Positions 5,876 to 13,638 of a stretch of 14,872 bases of DNA are shown here, piece after piece. Where the stretch lies: assembly GCA_937876495.1 (NCBI GenBank), contig CALEGL010000323.1, positions 1 to 14,872 on the forward strand, written 5' to 3'. Under the pieces are notes generated by a model, which saw only the letters and a list, made by a program, of their open reading frames with translations, ran no database searches and was not told where the DNA came from. How positions within the stretch are numbered: position 1 is the stretch's first letter; every line of letters begins with the position of its first letter. The DNA comes from an uncultured Bifidobacterium sp. Lineage in GTDB: Bacteria; Actinomycetota; Actinomycetes; Actinomycetales; Bifidobacteriaceae. The translations under genes were made by a program, and so were the position numbers.

Positions 5876-7249
5876 ATGAGATTCCCGCTGAACAGCGCGT
5901 TCATCTTCACCTTCGGAGCCCTGGGAGGGCTGCTTTTCGGATTCGATACCGGAATCATCTCCGGCGCCTCGCCCCTGATCGAATCCGACTTCGGTCTCAA
6001 CGTCGCGCAGACCGGCTTCATCACCTCCTCCGTGCTCATCGGATCGTGCATCGGGTCTCTGTCGATCGGGGCCCTGTCCGACCGCTTCGGCAGACGGCGT
6101 CTGCTCATCGTCTCGGCGGTGCTTTTCCTCGTCGGCTCGGGCCTGTCGGCGTCGGCCACGGGCTTCGCGTCCATGGTCGTGGCCCGGATCATCCTCGGCC
6201 TCGCCGTCGGCGCCGCCTCCGCGCTCACCCCGGCCTATCTCGCGGAGCTTGCCCCACGGGAGCGTCGGGGGTCGCTGTCCACCATGTTCCAACTCATGGT
6301 CACCGTCGGCATCCTTCTCGCCTACGCCGCCAACCTCGGTTTCCTCGGACGTGACATCGCCGGCATCCGCGACTGGAGATGGATGCTCGGCTCGGCGCTC
6401 GTCCCCGCGCTGCTGTTGCTCGTGGGCGGCATCGTGCTGCCGGAGTCCCCTCGCTTCCTCATGGAGAGGGGCGATGAGCGCGGCGCGTTCAAGGTGCTCA
6501 CCCTGCTGAGGAAGGACATGGACGAGGTGGGCGTCGAGGCGGAGCTCGACGGCATCCGGAGCGTCGTCGGCGGACGGGAGCGCCAGGGGGCGGGGGAGGC
6601 TCTTCGTCGCCTGGTCGGCTCGGCGCGTCCCGCCCTGGTGGCGGCTGTCGGCGTCATGGTGCTCCAGCAGCTCGTCGGCATCAACTCGGTCATCTACTTC
6701 CTGCCGCAGGTGTTCATCAAAGGCTTCGGATTCCCCGAGGCGGACGCCATCTGGGTGTCGGTAGGGGTCGGCGTGGCCAACGTCGCGGCAACCGTCGCGG
6801 CGACGGTCATCATGGACAGGTTTCCGCGTCGTACCCTGCTGGTGGCGGGGTCGGTCGCCATGGCCGTCGCTCTGTCCGCGCTCGCCCTGCTCAACATCCT
6901 CGGCGACGCCTCCCATGCGGCGATTCTGACCATGGTCCTCATCGTCCTGTACATCGTCGCCTTCGCCCTGTCCTGGGGGCCCGTCGCCTGGGTGCTGCTC
7001 GGGGAGGTGTTCCCCCTGTCGGTGCGCGGGATCGGATCCGCCGTGGGTTCGGCGGCGAACTGGATCGCCAACTTCCTCGTCTCCCAGTTCTTCCTCGTGC
7101 TGCTCGCGGCCTTCGGCGACAACGTCGGCGGTCCCTTCGCCGTGTTCGCCGTGTTCTGCGTGCTGTCCATCCCCTTCGTGCTCCTCTTCGTCCCCGAGAC
7201 GCGGGGACGGTCCCTGGAGGACATCGAAAGGGGGATCGTCGGGGACTGA
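5876..7249 (+). CDS. Sugar-porter family MFS permease
   Basis: A 457-residue, 12-helix membrane protein of the sugar porter family, probably a proton-sugar symporter or facilitator in the cytoplasmic membrane. Family marks: FGALGGLLFGFDTGIISGA in helix 1, DRFGRRR (69-75) between helices 2 and 3, RRG after helix 4 (130-132), PESPRFL (189-195) after helix 6, QQLVGIN (264-270) in helix 7, MDRFPRR between helices 8 and 9, GPVAWVLLGEVFP in helix 10, and PETRGRSLEDIE (440-451) at the C-terminus. The central loop between helices 6 and 7 is hydrophilic as expected. The sugar cannot be stated; glucose, xylose, arabinose and galactose carriers all share these motifs. The ATG at 5876 has an AAGGAG site nine bases upstream and directly starts the first helix. 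It is divergent from thrC and stands alone, downstream of an unexplained terminator. Confidence 0.94.
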   Translation: MRFPLNSAFIFTFGALGGLLFGFDTGIISGASPLIESDFGLNVAQTGFITSSVLIGSCIGSLSIGALSDRFGRRRLLIVSAVLFLVGSGLSASATGFASMVVARIILGLAVGAASALTPAYLAELAPRERRGSLSTMFQLMVTVGILLAYAANLGFLGRDIAGIRDWRWMLGSALVPALLLLVGGIVLPESPRFLMERGDERGAFKVLTLLRKDMDEVGVEAELDGIRSVVGGRERQGAGEALRRLVGSARPALVAAVGVMVLQQLVGINSVIYFLPQVFIKGFGFPEADAIWVSVGVGVANVAATVAATVIMDRFPRRTLLVAGSVAMAVALSALALLNILGDASHAAILTMVLIVLYIVAFALSWGPVAWVLLGEVFPLSVRGIGSAVGSAANWIANFLVSQFFLVLLAAFGDNVGGPFAVFAVFCVLSIPFVLLFVPETRGRSLEDIERGIVGD

Positions 7250-7296
7250 GGACCCGGTCCCGCGGTGACCCCTGTCCCGTGGCCACCCTGGTCCGT

Positions 7297-7346
7297 CGGG
7301 GATCGGGTTCCGCGGGGCGGCCGGATTCCCCGGGGCTTCCGGATTC
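7297..7346. other. Weak inverted and direct repeats between permease and proA
   Basis: The 163-base gap holds CGGGGATC (7297-7304), complementary to GATTCCCCG (7324-7332) with one bulge, a possible but weak permease terminator. CCGGATTC is also repeated 18 bases apart (7321-7328, 7339-7346). None is strong in such GC-rich DNA. Confidence 0.3.
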
Positions 7347-7399
7347 GTCGGATGCCAGGTTTCGCCGATGGCGGCGAGTCCCGGTCGTTCGGCCGGTCG

Positions 7400-7405
7400 T
7401 ACAAT
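7400..7405 (+). promoter_or_regulatory. -10 element of leaderless proA transcript
   Basis: TACAAT, a near-perfect -10, is followed by exactly 7 bases (GAGCGGC) and then the ATG at 7413. No Shine-Dalgarno sequence fits that ATG. The spacing is the one expected when transcription begins at the start codon, as is common in actinobacteria. Confidence 0.6.
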
Positions 7406-7412
7406 GAGCGGC

Positions 7413-8783
7413 ATGGATGACAGCCGCGTGAACAGTTCAGGAACCGGGATGGGCGTGCGGGACCCACGCGTGGAGGGCCGGACCCAGGCCCCGGGCGGCC
7501 CCGACCCGGATGTGCTTTCCGCCGTCTTCGCGCGGGCGGACGCCGCCGCGCGCGCTCAGGCCACTCTCTCCCGTTCGGACGCCGAGACGAAGAACGCGCT
7601 GCTCGGGCATGTCGCCGACGCGCTTGACCGTTCGGCCGCCGGGATAGCGCAGGCCAACGAGGCCGATATGGCGGCCGCCCGTAAGGACGGCATGGACGCG
7701 GGGCGCCTCGACCGTCTGCGCTTCGACGAGGAGCGCATCCACGCCTCCGCCGGCGGCGTGCGGCACGTCGCATCCCTTCCCGACCCCGTGGGCGAGGTCG
7801 TGCGGGGCTATCGCCTGCCCAACGGGCTGCGGCTCACGCAGGTGCGCGTCCCCCTCGGCGTGGTGGGGATGATCTACGAGGCGCGTCCCAACGTCACCGT
7901 GGACGTCGCATCGCTGTGCCTCAAATCGGGGAACGCGGCGATCCTGCGCGGCGGCCACGCCGCCCGGCGCACCAACGAGGCGACGCTGGAGGTCATCGGC
8001 GGCGTGCTGCGCGACGAGGGTCTTGATCCCGCCCTAGTGGTCACCGTCGACGACTTCGGCCGTGAGGGGGCGCAGGCGATGATGCAGGCCCGCGGCCACA
8101 TCGACGTGCTTGTTCCCCGCGGAGGGGCGGGCCTCATCCGCTCCGTCGTCGAGAACTCGCGCGTGCCCGTGATCGAGACCGGAGCCGGCAACGTCCACAT
8201 CTACGTCGACCGCAGCGCCGACCTCGACAAGGCCGTCCCCATCGTGCTCAACGCCAAGACCCAGCGTGTGGGCGTGTGCAACGCCGCGGAGAAGCTGCTC
8301 GTGCACCGCGAGGTGGCCGAGGCCTTCCTGCCGCGCCTGGCGGAGGCGCTGTCGGACGCCGGCGTCGAGCTTCGCGCCGACGACGTCGCCTACCGGATCA
8401 TCGACGGCGCCGGCTCCGCCCCCGGCAGGCTGCGCCACGCCGTCGAGGCGGACTGGGACACCGAGTACCTCGCCCTGCGGATGGGCGTGCGCGTGGTGGA
8501 CTCCCTCGACGAGGCCATCGAGCACATCAACGCGCATTCCACGGGGCATACCGAGTCCATCATCGCCGAGGACTACTCGGCCATCGAGGAGTTCACCTCG
8601 CGCATCGATTCCGCCGTGGTCATGGTCAACGCCTCCACGCGGTTCACCGACGGCGGGGTGTTCGGATTCGGCGCGGAGCTGGGGATCTCCACGCAGAAGC
8701 TCCACGCCCGCGGACCCATGGGGCTGCGGGAGATGACCACCACCAAATGGATCGGCTACGGCACGGGACAGGTGCGGCGATGA
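7413..8783 (+). CDS. proA: Gamma-glutamyl phosphate reductase
   Basis: NADPH-dependent reduction of gamma-glutamyl phosphate to glutamate-5-semialdehyde, the second step of proline synthesis, in the cytoplasm. The 456-residue protein has the aldehyde-dehydrogenase-like fold: [60 protein letters not shown], the catalytic cysteine in [13 protein letters not shown] (Cys289), and the C-terminal [22 protein letters not shown]. It is longer than typical by about 30 residues at the N-terminus, which is Gly/Asp/Pro-rich before the conserved [17 protein letters not shown]. The ATG at 7413 is preferred over in-frame ATGs at 7368 and 7404 because of the -10 immediately upstream, which those ATGs would precede or overlap. 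proB is not in the window. The stop overlaps the next ATG by 4 bases. Confidence 0.97.
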   Translation: MDDSRVNSSGTGMGVRDPRVEGRTQAPGGPDPDVLSAVFARADAAARAQATLSRSDAETKNALLGHVADALDRSAAGIAQANEADMAAARKDGMDAGRLDRLRFDEERIHASAGGVRHVASLPDPVGEVVRGYRLPNGLRLTQVRVPLGVVGMIYEARPNVTVDVASLCLKSGNAAILRGGHAARRTNEATLEVIGGVLRDEGLDPALVVTVDDFGREGAQAMMQARGHIDVLVPRGGAGLIRSVVENSRVPVIETGAGNVHIYVDRSADLDKAVPIVLNAKTQRVGVCNAAEKLLVHREVAEAFLPRLAEALSDAGVELRADDVAYRIIDGAGSAPGRLRHAVEADWDTEYLALRMGVRVVDSLDEAIEHINAHSTGHTESIIAEDYSAIEEFTSRIDSAVVMVNASTRFTDGGVFGFGAELGISTQKLHARGPMGLREMTTTKWIGYGTGQVRR

Positions 8784-9514
8784 CCACCCCGACAGATCCG
8801 ACAGGGAAGGGTGATCCGGGCGCGCCCGACGCATCCGGGCGTGAAGGCGTCAGAACGAAGGACGCCCCGCTTCTCGACGGGAGGTCGCGCGCACTCGCGG
8901 CCGACCGCGGCGTGGACGTGGACGATTCCCGTCTTCCCATGCGTCTGGCGGCCGAGAGGCTGAGCACGGTGCGCTACGTCTTCCTCGTCCAGATCGAGGA
9001 CGGCATCGCCTCCGCCGATGAGCAGGCGTCGCTGGAGTACGCCGACGCGGTGCTGATGGGCTGGCCGGAGGAGGACTCCGACGAGGTCCAGGACCCGCCC
9101 GAAGGCTCCGAGGCCTTGAGAATCGAGCTGTTGGGCGCCATGGAGAGGCATATCGCCACCTTCCGCAACATGGAGCATGAGGGCGACCTGCCGGGCATGA
9201 CCGACACCCTCATCCGCATCACCGAGCAGGTGGCCGGGATCCGGCGCATCTACCAGCCCTCCTTCGAGCTCCCCACCTTCGCCGAGATCCGCCGCTTCGT
9301 CCAGCGCGAATGGGACGAGGCCATGGGTCGCATCGATGCGGAGGAGACGGACACCGCCGCTCGTCGGCTCGAACGGGACGTCCACGACGCTGACGCGAAG
9401 TCCCACGTCCATGGCGGCCAGGACCCGGATGCGGGGACGACGGCCGACGAGCATGGTCCGGCTGCGACCGGGGACGGACGGGAACCCTCAGCCACGGATG
9501 GCGACGGCCGGTGA
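8780..9514 (+). CDS. Conserved hypothetical protein between proA and nadD
   Basis: Protein of 244 residues that I cannot assign to a family. Residues 1-50 are polar and Gly/Asp/Pro-rich; about 51-190 is a folded, helix-rich acidic core ([39 protein letters not shown], then [64 protein letters not shown]); 191-244 is a low-complexity His/Asp/Gly tail. There is no signal peptide or membrane segment, so it is probably cytoplasmic. ATGA overlap with the proA stop and TGATG overlap with nadD indicate translational coupling in one operon. I recall a gene of this kind in the same place in bifidobacteria, without function. Coding-like codon structure and a conserved-looking core make it a real gene. 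Confidence 0.85.
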   Translation: MTTPTDPTGKGDPGAPDASGREGVRTKDAPLLDGRSRALAADRGVDVDDSRLPMRLAAERLSTVRYVFLVQIEDGIASADEQASLEYADAVLMGWPEEDSDEVQDPPEGSEALRIELLGAMERHIATFRNMEHEGDLPGMTDTLIRITEQVAGIRRIYQPSFELPTFAEIRRFVQREWDEAMGRIDAEETDTAARRLERDVHDADAKSHVHGGQDPDAGTTADEHGPAATGDGREPSATDGDGR

Positions 9515-10455
9515 TGACCGACGGCATGGGTGCGGTCCGGGAACCTGAGGAGCGTGCCGCTTCTCCGGAAGGTCGCGACCAGGACGGCCGGAGCGACGGC
9601 GCCGACCGGAGACGGTCCCATGTCGAGGGCGCCGGGGACGTCTCCCGGGGCGTCCGCGGCATTCATGACATCGGCGGCTCCCGGACGTCCACCGATTCAC
9701 GCGATTCAAGTGATTCAAGCGATCCGGCGACCCACGGCGACCCCATGAGAGGCGAGGCCGACCCCTCACCGCTCGTCATCCCCGCCGACTCGGGGCGTCG
9801 GATGTCCGAGCTGTCCCTGGAGGCGGGCAGCGCGGGACGGGAGAGGCGTTCGGCCAGGGGACACTGGCACGCCCGTCCGCGAATCGGCATCATGGGCGGC
9901 ACCTTCGATCCCATCCACAACGGGCATCTCGTCGCGGCCTCCGAGGTCGCCTGGGTATATGACCTCGACGAGGTGGTCTTCGTGCCCACGGGCCGTCCCG
10001 TCTTCAAGCTCGACAAGAGGGTCACCAACGCCGAGGACCGGTATCTCATGACGGTCATCGCCACGGCGTCGAACCCCAAGTTCACGGTGTCGCGCGTCGA
10101 CATCGACCGCCCCGGCGTCACCTACACCATCGACACGCTGCGGGACATGCGGGCCCTGCATCCGGACGCCGACCTCTTTTTCATCACCGGAGCGGACGCC
10201 GTCGCCGAGATCATGCGGTGGAAGGACGCCGACGGCATGTGGTCGCTGGCGCGCTTCGTCGCCGTCACCCGTCCCGGCTATTCGAGTCCCGACGGCGTGA
10301 GACTGCCCGCGGGCCGCGTCGACACTCTGGAGATTCCCGCCCTGGCCATCTCCTCCACCGACGTGCGTCGCCGCGCCTCCCGAGGCGAGCCGGTGTGGTA
10401 TCTCGTCCCGGACGGCGTCGTCCAGTACATCGCCAAGCACGGTCTGTACCGCTGA
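9514..10455 (+). CDS. nadD: Nicotinate-nucleotide adenylyltransferase
   Basis: Joins nicotinate mononucleotide and ATP to form deamido-NAD, in the cytoplasm; it supplies the pathway that NadK later uses. The catalytic domain carries [12 protein letters not shown] (nucleotidyltransferase HxGH at His135-His138), [32 protein letters not shown] and ISSTDVR (279-285), ending YIAKHGLYR. With the ATG at 9514, which overlaps the previous stop as TGATG, the protein has 313 residues, about 100 more than usual; the extra N-terminus is Gly/Arg/Asp/Ser-rich with a DSR-DSS-DSS repeat. A start at 9802 ([12 protein letters not shown]) would give 217 residues, a normal family length, but has only a weak ribosome site. 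Codon structure looks coding through the extension, so I keep the long form. The product is certain; the start is not. Confidence 0.9.
   Translation: MTDGMGAVREPEERAASPEGRDQDGRSDGADRRRSHVEGAGDVSRGVRGIHDIGGSRTSTDSRDSSDSSDPATHGDPMRGEADPSPLVIPADSGRRMSELSLEAGSAGRERRSARGHWHARPRIGIMGGTFDPIHNGHLVAASEVAWVYDLDEVVFVPTGRPVFKLDKRVTNAEDRYLMTVIATASNPKFTVSRVDIDRPGVTYTIDTLRDMRALHPDADLFFITGADAVAEIMRWKDADGMWSLARFVAVTRPGYSSPDGVRLPAGRVDTLEIPALAISSTDVRRRASRGEPVWYLVPDGVVQYIAKHGLYR
9694..9729 (+). repeat. 9-bp in-frame microrepeat in nadD 5' region
   Basis: GATTCACGC, GATTCAAGT, GATTCAAGC and a diverged GATCCGGCG follow one another with a 9-base period. In the nadD frame they read [12 protein letters not shown]. 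The local base use (TCA, AGT) is AT-richer than the surroundings. Confidence 0.7.
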
Positions 10456-10463
10456 CGGAGCGA

Positions 10464-10491
10464 CCCTCCGCGCCGGCCTGACGGCGCAGGG
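10464..10491 (+). terminator. Hairpin after nadD, possible terminator
   Basis: GCGCCG (10470-10475) pairs with CGGCGC (10482-10487) around a 6-base loop, and CCCT pairs with AGGG outside a small CC bulge, ten pairs in all. It starts nine bases after the nadD stop. No T-run follows, so termination is uncertain. Confidence 0.4.
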
Positions 10492-10536
10492 ACGTGGATG
10501 GTCCCGGGTCGTGTCGGCACCGTCGCCGCGGCTGAC

Positions 10537-10542
10537 TACGAT
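10537..10542 (+). promoter_or_regulatory. Putative -10 of prs
   Basis: TACGAT, the same hexamer as before nadK, would start transcription near 10549 and give a leader of about 31 bases. An imperfect inverted repeat (GTTCGGTC at 10545-10552 with GACCAAC at 10560-10566) covers the predicted start and could be an operator or a 5' stem. No clear -35 is present. Confidence 0.45.
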
Positions 10543-10579
10543 GGGTTCGGTCAGCGTAAGACCAACGTATGGAGACACG

Positions 10580-11599
10580 GTGAGCGCAATCCTCGAGGGA
10601 AAGCCTGATAAGAATCTCATACTCGTCACCGGAAGGGCTCATCCTCGTCTGGCGGCCGACGTCGCCCGGCAGCTGGGCATCGACGTGCTTGAGACCACGG
10701 CCTATGACTTCGCGAACGGCGAGATGTACGTGCGCTACACCGAATCCGTGCGAGGCGCGGACGTGTTCGTCCTCCAGAGCCACTGCGACCCGGTGAACAA
10801 GTCCATCATGGAGCAGCTCATCATGATCGACGCGCTCAAGCGGGCTTCCGCCCGGTCGATCACCGCGGTGTGCCCGCTGCTCGGCTACTCGCGCCAGGAC
10901 AAGAAGCATCGCGGACGCGAGCCCATCTCCTGCCGTCTCATCTTCGACCTGCTGCGCACGGCGGGCGCCGACCGGATCATGAGCGTCGACCTTCATGCCG
11001 CGCAGTCGCAGGGCTTCTTCGACGGTCCGGTGGATCATCTCATCGCCATGCCCGTGCTCGTCGACTACATCCGCGACCGCTTCTCCGACGAGCTGGACAA
11101 CGTCATCGTCGTCTCGCCGGACGCCGGACGCATCCGCGTGGCCGAGCAGTGGGCCCAGCGCCTCGGCGGAGGCCCCCTCGCCTTCATCCACAAGACCCGG
11201 GACATCACCCGTCCCAACATCGCCGTCTCCAACCGCGTGGTGGGAGACGTCAAAGGGCGTGACTGCGTGCTCGTCGATGACCTCATCGACACCGCCGGCA
11301 CCATCGCCGGCGCCTGCCGCGTGCTTCAGGAGGCCGGCGCCAGGTCGGTCACCGTCGTCGCCACCCACGGCGTGCTGTCGGGACCCGCCGTCGACAGGCT
11401 GAAGAACAGCGGCGCCCGCGAGGTCGTGCTCACCGACACGGTGCCGATCGGACCGGAGAAGCGCTGGGACGGGCTCACCGTGCTGTCCATCGCGCCCCTG
11501 CTCGCCAGCGCGATCAAGGCCGTGTTCGAGGACGGGTCCGTGGCCGAGCTCTTCGACTCCTATCCCGAGCACCATGGGCAGGGCTTCCTCTTCGCCTGA
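10580..11599 (+). CDS. prs: Ribose-phosphate pyrophosphokinase
   Basis: Makes PRPP from ribose 5-phosphate and ATP for nucleotide, histidine, tryptophan and NAD synthesis; cytoplasmic. The protein has 339 residues, normal for the family. It shows ANGEMYVRYTESVRGADVFVLQS near the N-terminus, the catalytic flexible loop YSRQDKKHRGREPIS (103-117), the metal-binding VDLHAAQSQGFF (136-147), and the PRPP-binding loop VLVDDLIDTAGTIAGA (230-245). I chose the GTG at 10580 because VSAILEGKPDKNLILVTGR matches the start of bifidobacterial Prs as I remember it, and GGAGA lies 4 bases upstream; the in-frame ATGs at 10511 and 10541 precede or overlap the promoter. It is transcribed alone or with nadD, with tRNA-Gln following. 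NadD also benefits from PRPP supply, since nicotinate mononucleotide is PRPP-derived. Confidence 0.97.
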   Translation: MSAILEGKPDKNLILVTGRAHPRLAADVARQLGIDVLETTAYDFANGEMYVRYTESVRGADVFVLQSHCDPVNKSIMEQLIMIDALKRASARSITAVCPLLGYSRQDKKHRGREPISCRLIFDLLRTAGADRIMSVDLHAAQSQGFFDGPVDHLIAMPVLVDYIRDRFSDELDNVIVVSPDAGRIRVAEQWAQRLGGGPLAFIHKTRDITRPNIAVSNRVVGDVKGRDCVLVDDLIDTAGTIAGACRVLQEAGARSVTVVATHGVLSGPAVDRLKNSGAREVVLTDTVPIGPEKRWDGLTVLSIAPLLASAIKAVFEDGSVAELFDSYPEHHGQGFLFA

Positions 11600-11640
11600 A
11601 CGGCCGTCCGGCGGCTTCGACGGGGTCGTGCCCCCTATGG

Positions 11641-11646
11641 CATAAT
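11641..11646 (+). promoter_or_regulatory. Extended -10 for tRNA-Gln and glmU operon
   Basis: CATAAT preceded by TGG gives a TGn-extended -10. Transcription would begin near 11653, leaving a leader of about 20 bases on the pre-tRNA. A TTCGAC at 11616-11621 could be a poor -35, 19 bases away. Confidence 0.5.
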
Positions 11647-11654
11647 GACAGCTT

Positions 11655-11672
11655 GGCGGAAGAGATTCCGCC
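11655..11672 (+). other. Hairpin in the pre-tRNA leader
   Basis: GGCGGA and TCCGCC form a perfect 6-bp stem around AGAGAT, ending two bases before the mature tRNA 5' end. It lies inside the predicted leader removed by RNase P and could affect processing. Confidence 0.5.
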
Positions 11673-11674
11673 GA

Positions 11675-11748
11675 TCCCCCATGGTGTAATGGCAGCACAC
11701 GGGTCTTTGGAACCCTTTGTCTTGGTTCGAATCCAGGTGGGGGAACCA
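11675..11748 (+). tRNA. tRNA-Gln (anticodon TTG)
   Basis: The cloverleaf can be drawn by eye: acceptor TCCCCCA (11675-11681) pairs perfectly with TGGGGGA (11738-11744), discriminator A at 11745, and an encoded CCA at 11746-11748. The anticodon loop CTTTGGA (11705-11711) has T33 and anticodon TTG (11707-11709), reading CAA for glutamine. Its stem has a C-T mismatch at the first pair, as glutamine tRNAs often have a weak pair there. The T arm is CTTGG-TTCGAAT-CCAGG (11721-11737), and the variable loop has four bases. The mature gene without CCA ends at 11745. It lies between prs and glmU. Confidence 0.96.
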
Positions 11749-11753
11749 CCGCT

Positions 11754-11802
11754 GGCCGGACGGTCCGGCCCGCGACGGGGAACCGGTTCGAGGCCGGTCC
11801 CC
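11754..11802 (+). other. Two hairpins in the tRNA-glmU spacer
   Basis: GGCCGGAC (11754-11761) and GTCCGGCC (11763-11770) form a near-continuous palindrome. A second stem pairs GGGGA-CCGG (11777-11786, one bulged A) with CCGG-T-CCCC (11794-11802). The second ends three bases before the glmU ribosome site AGAGGGGA. No T-run follows either, so neither looks like a full intrinsic terminator; they may define the tRNA 3' processing site or the glmU 5' end. Confidence 0.5.
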
Positions 11803-11821
11803 AGAGGGGAGACCGACCGTC

Positions 11822-13204
11822 ATGGTCCTGTCCGCCGCCATCGTCCTCGCCGCAGGCGAGGGCACCCGCATGCGCTCGTCGCGTCCCAAGGTGCTTCACA
11901 CGCTCGCCGGGAGGACCTTCCTCTCGCGCGTCCTGGCCGCCGTGCAGGGGCTCGACCCGGGACGCACGGCCGTCGTCGTGCGTCATCAGGCCGACCTCGT
12001 CGCCGCGGCGGCTCTCGAAGCCGATCCCGATGCCGTCATCGTCCGTCAGGACGACGTCCCCGGCACGGGGCGCGCCGTGCAATGCGCCATCCGGCAGCTC
12101 GACGAGCAGGCCCCCCTGGACGGCCCCGTGCTCATTGCCGCTTCCGACATGCCGCTGCTGGACGTCGACACGCTGTCGCGTCTCGTGGAGTTCCATGAGT
12201 CGAGCGGCGACGTCGCCACCGTTCTCGCCACCGTCCTCGACAACCCGACCGGGTATGGCCGCATCATCCGCCGCGCCGACGGACGCGTGCTGCGCATCGT
12301 CGAGCAGAAGGATGCCAACGGCAGCGAGCTCGCCGTCCACGAGGTGAACACGTCCGTGTACGTCTTCGACGCCGCCGTGTTGCGCCGGTCCGTCGCCGGA
12401 CTGGACTCGCGCAACGCCCAGGGCGAGTTCTACCTCACCGATGCCCTCGAATCCGCCGCGACGCTCGGTTCCGTCGGCGCCGTGGCCGCCCCCGATCCGC
12501 TCGCCGTCGAAGGCGTCAACGACCGCGTGCAGCTGTCCGCCCTGGCACGGGCGCACAACAGGCGCGTGTGCGAGCGCTGGATGCGCGAGGGCGTGACGAT
12601 CCTCGACCCCGACACCACGTGGATCGACGACGACGTGACGCTCGCGAGGGACGTCACCGTCCTGCCCGGCTGCTTCCTGCAGGGGAGCACCACCGTGGAG
12701 TCCGACGCCGTCATCGGACCCTACACGACGCTGATCGACGCGGTCGTCGACGAAGGCGCCACCGTCGAACGGTCGCGCGTCCAGTCCACGCATATCGGCC
12801 CCGAGGCCACCATCGGTCCCTGGACCTATCTGCGCCCGGGCAACGAGCTGGGGCGGGGAAGCAAGGCCGGCGCCTTCGTCGAGATGAAGAAGGCCCATAT
12901 CGGCGACGGCACCAAGGTGCCGCATCTGAGCTACGTCGGGGACGCCGACCTGGGGGAGCACACGAACATCGGAGGCGGCACCATCACCGCCAACTACGAC
13001 GGCGTGCACAAGAACCACACGCGCATCGGCTCCGGCGTCCATGTGGGTGCCGGGAACCTCTTCGTCGCCCCCGTCCGGGTCGGCGACGGCGTGACGACCG
13101 GCGCCGGCTCCGTCGTCCGTCATGACGTGCCTGATGACTCGATGGTGTATTCCGAAAACACGCAGCATGTCGTCGAGGGCTGGAAGCCCGCCTGGGAGCG
13201 CTGA
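11822..13204 (+). CDS. glmU: Bifunctional GlcN-1-P acetyltransferase / GlcNAc-1-P uridylyltransferase
   Basis: Carries out the last two steps to UDP-GlcNAc, the precursor of peptidoglycan; cytoplasmic. The 460-residue protein has both domains. The N-terminal uridylyltransferase starts AAIVLAAGEGTRMRSSRPKVLH (5-26), then RQDDVPGTGRAVQCAI and the metal site ASDMPLLD with Asp109, followed by NPTGYGRIIR and EVNTSVYVFD. The C-terminal left-handed beta-helix (about 265-450) shows hexapeptide repeats, TYLRPGNELGRGSKAGAFVEMKKAHIG, and the acetyltransferase active-site histidine in HLSYVGDADLG (His368). The ATG at 11822 has AGAGGGGA about ten bases upstream; the frame's upstream extension runs through the tRNA and is ruled out. 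It leads the operon glmU-rsfS-histidine phosphatase, 17 bases before rsfS, and probably shares its promoter with tRNA-Gln. Confidence 0.97.
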   Translation: MVLSAAIVLAAGEGTRMRSSRPKVLHTLAGRTFLSRVLAAVQGLDPGRTAVVVRHQADLVAAAALEADPDAVIVRQDDVPGTGRAVQCAIRQLDEQAPLDGPVLIAASDMPLLDVDTLSRLVEFHESSGDVATVLATVLDNPTGYGRIIRRADGRVLRIVEQKDANGSELAVHEVNTSVYVFDAAVLRRSVAGLDSRNAQGEFYLTDALESAATLGSVGAVAAPDPLAVEGVNDRVQLSALARAHNRRVCERWMREGVTILDPDTTWIDDDVTLARDVTVLPGCFLQGSTTVESDAVIGPYTTLIDAVVDEGATVERSRVQSTHIGPEATIGPWTYLRPGNELGRGSKAGAFVEMKKAHIGDGTKVPHLSYVGDADLGEHTNIGGGTITANYDGVHKNHTRIGSGVHVGAGNLFVAPVRVGDGVTTGAGSVVRHDVPDDSMVYSENTQHVVEGWKPAWER

Positions 13205-13221
13205 ATGGGAGTGATGCCGCG

Positions 13222-13638
13222 ATGACCGCGCAGAGGGAATCCATTGACGCCGTGCGCATCGCCGCCGCGGCCGCGGACAGGATCAGGGCCGAGGACCCCG
13301 TCGCCTACGACGTCTCGGTGCCGATGGCGATCTGCGACGCCATGCTCATCGTCTCGTCCTCCAATGAGCGTCAGACGCTGGCCATCGCCGACGAGATCGA
13401 GAAGGACCTGTATCTGAAGTGCGGCGGCCGCGAGCCGCGCGACGTGGAGGGGCGGGACCAGGGACGATGGGTGCTGCTCGACTACGGCGACGTCCTCGTC
13501 CATGTCATGCTTCGCGACGTGCGCGACTTCTATGGCCTCGAGAGGCTGTGGGGCGACTGCCCCGAGATCGGCCTGGACCTGCCGGAGCGCTCCGGGGCAG
13601 GGGACGTCGGCGGGTCGGCGAAGGCCGCCGATGACTGA
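13222..13638 (+). CDS. rsfS: Ribosomal silencing factor RsfS (Iojap/DUF143)
   Basis: Binds ribosomal protein uL14 on the large subunit and blocks subunit joining when nutrients are scarce. The 138-residue length is usual for actinobacteria. The DUF143 core is clear: DAMLIVSSSNERQTLAIADEIEKDL, then GRWVLLDYGDVLVHVMLRDVRDFYGLERLWGDCPEI, where the acidic and aromatic residues of the uL14-binding face lie. A ~20-residue Gly/Ala/Asp tail follows and overlaps the next gene. The start is the ATG at 13222 with GGGAG at 13207-13211; the ATGs at 13205 and 13213 are in other frames. It lies between glmU and the histidine phosphatase, 17 bases after the glmU stop. Confidence 0.96.
   Translation: MTAQRESIDAVRIAAAAADRIRAEDPVAYDVSVPMAICDAMLIVSSSNERQTLAIADEIEKDLYLKCGGREPRDVEGRDQGRWVLLDYGDVLVHVMLRDVRDFYGLERLWGDCPEIGLDLPERSGAGDVGGSAKAADD

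Noticed and set aside
5429..7414. Very long minus-strand open frame that extends ThrC by 662 residues
   Set aside because: It runs antisense through the permease gene and is His/Gly/Asp/Arg-rich without any family motif. Stop-free antisense frames are expected in GC-rich DNA with strong third-position bias. ThrC has its natural start at 5428.
9694..9729. CRISPR or other repeat array
   Set aside because: The repeat unit is only 9 bases with no spacers; it is an in-frame microrepeat coding for DSS-like triplets.
10265..13168. 967-codon minus-strand open frame across nadD, prs, the tRNA and glmU
   Set aside because: It is antisense to well-identified genes and even crosses the tRNA. Its composition is that of a codon-bias shadow.
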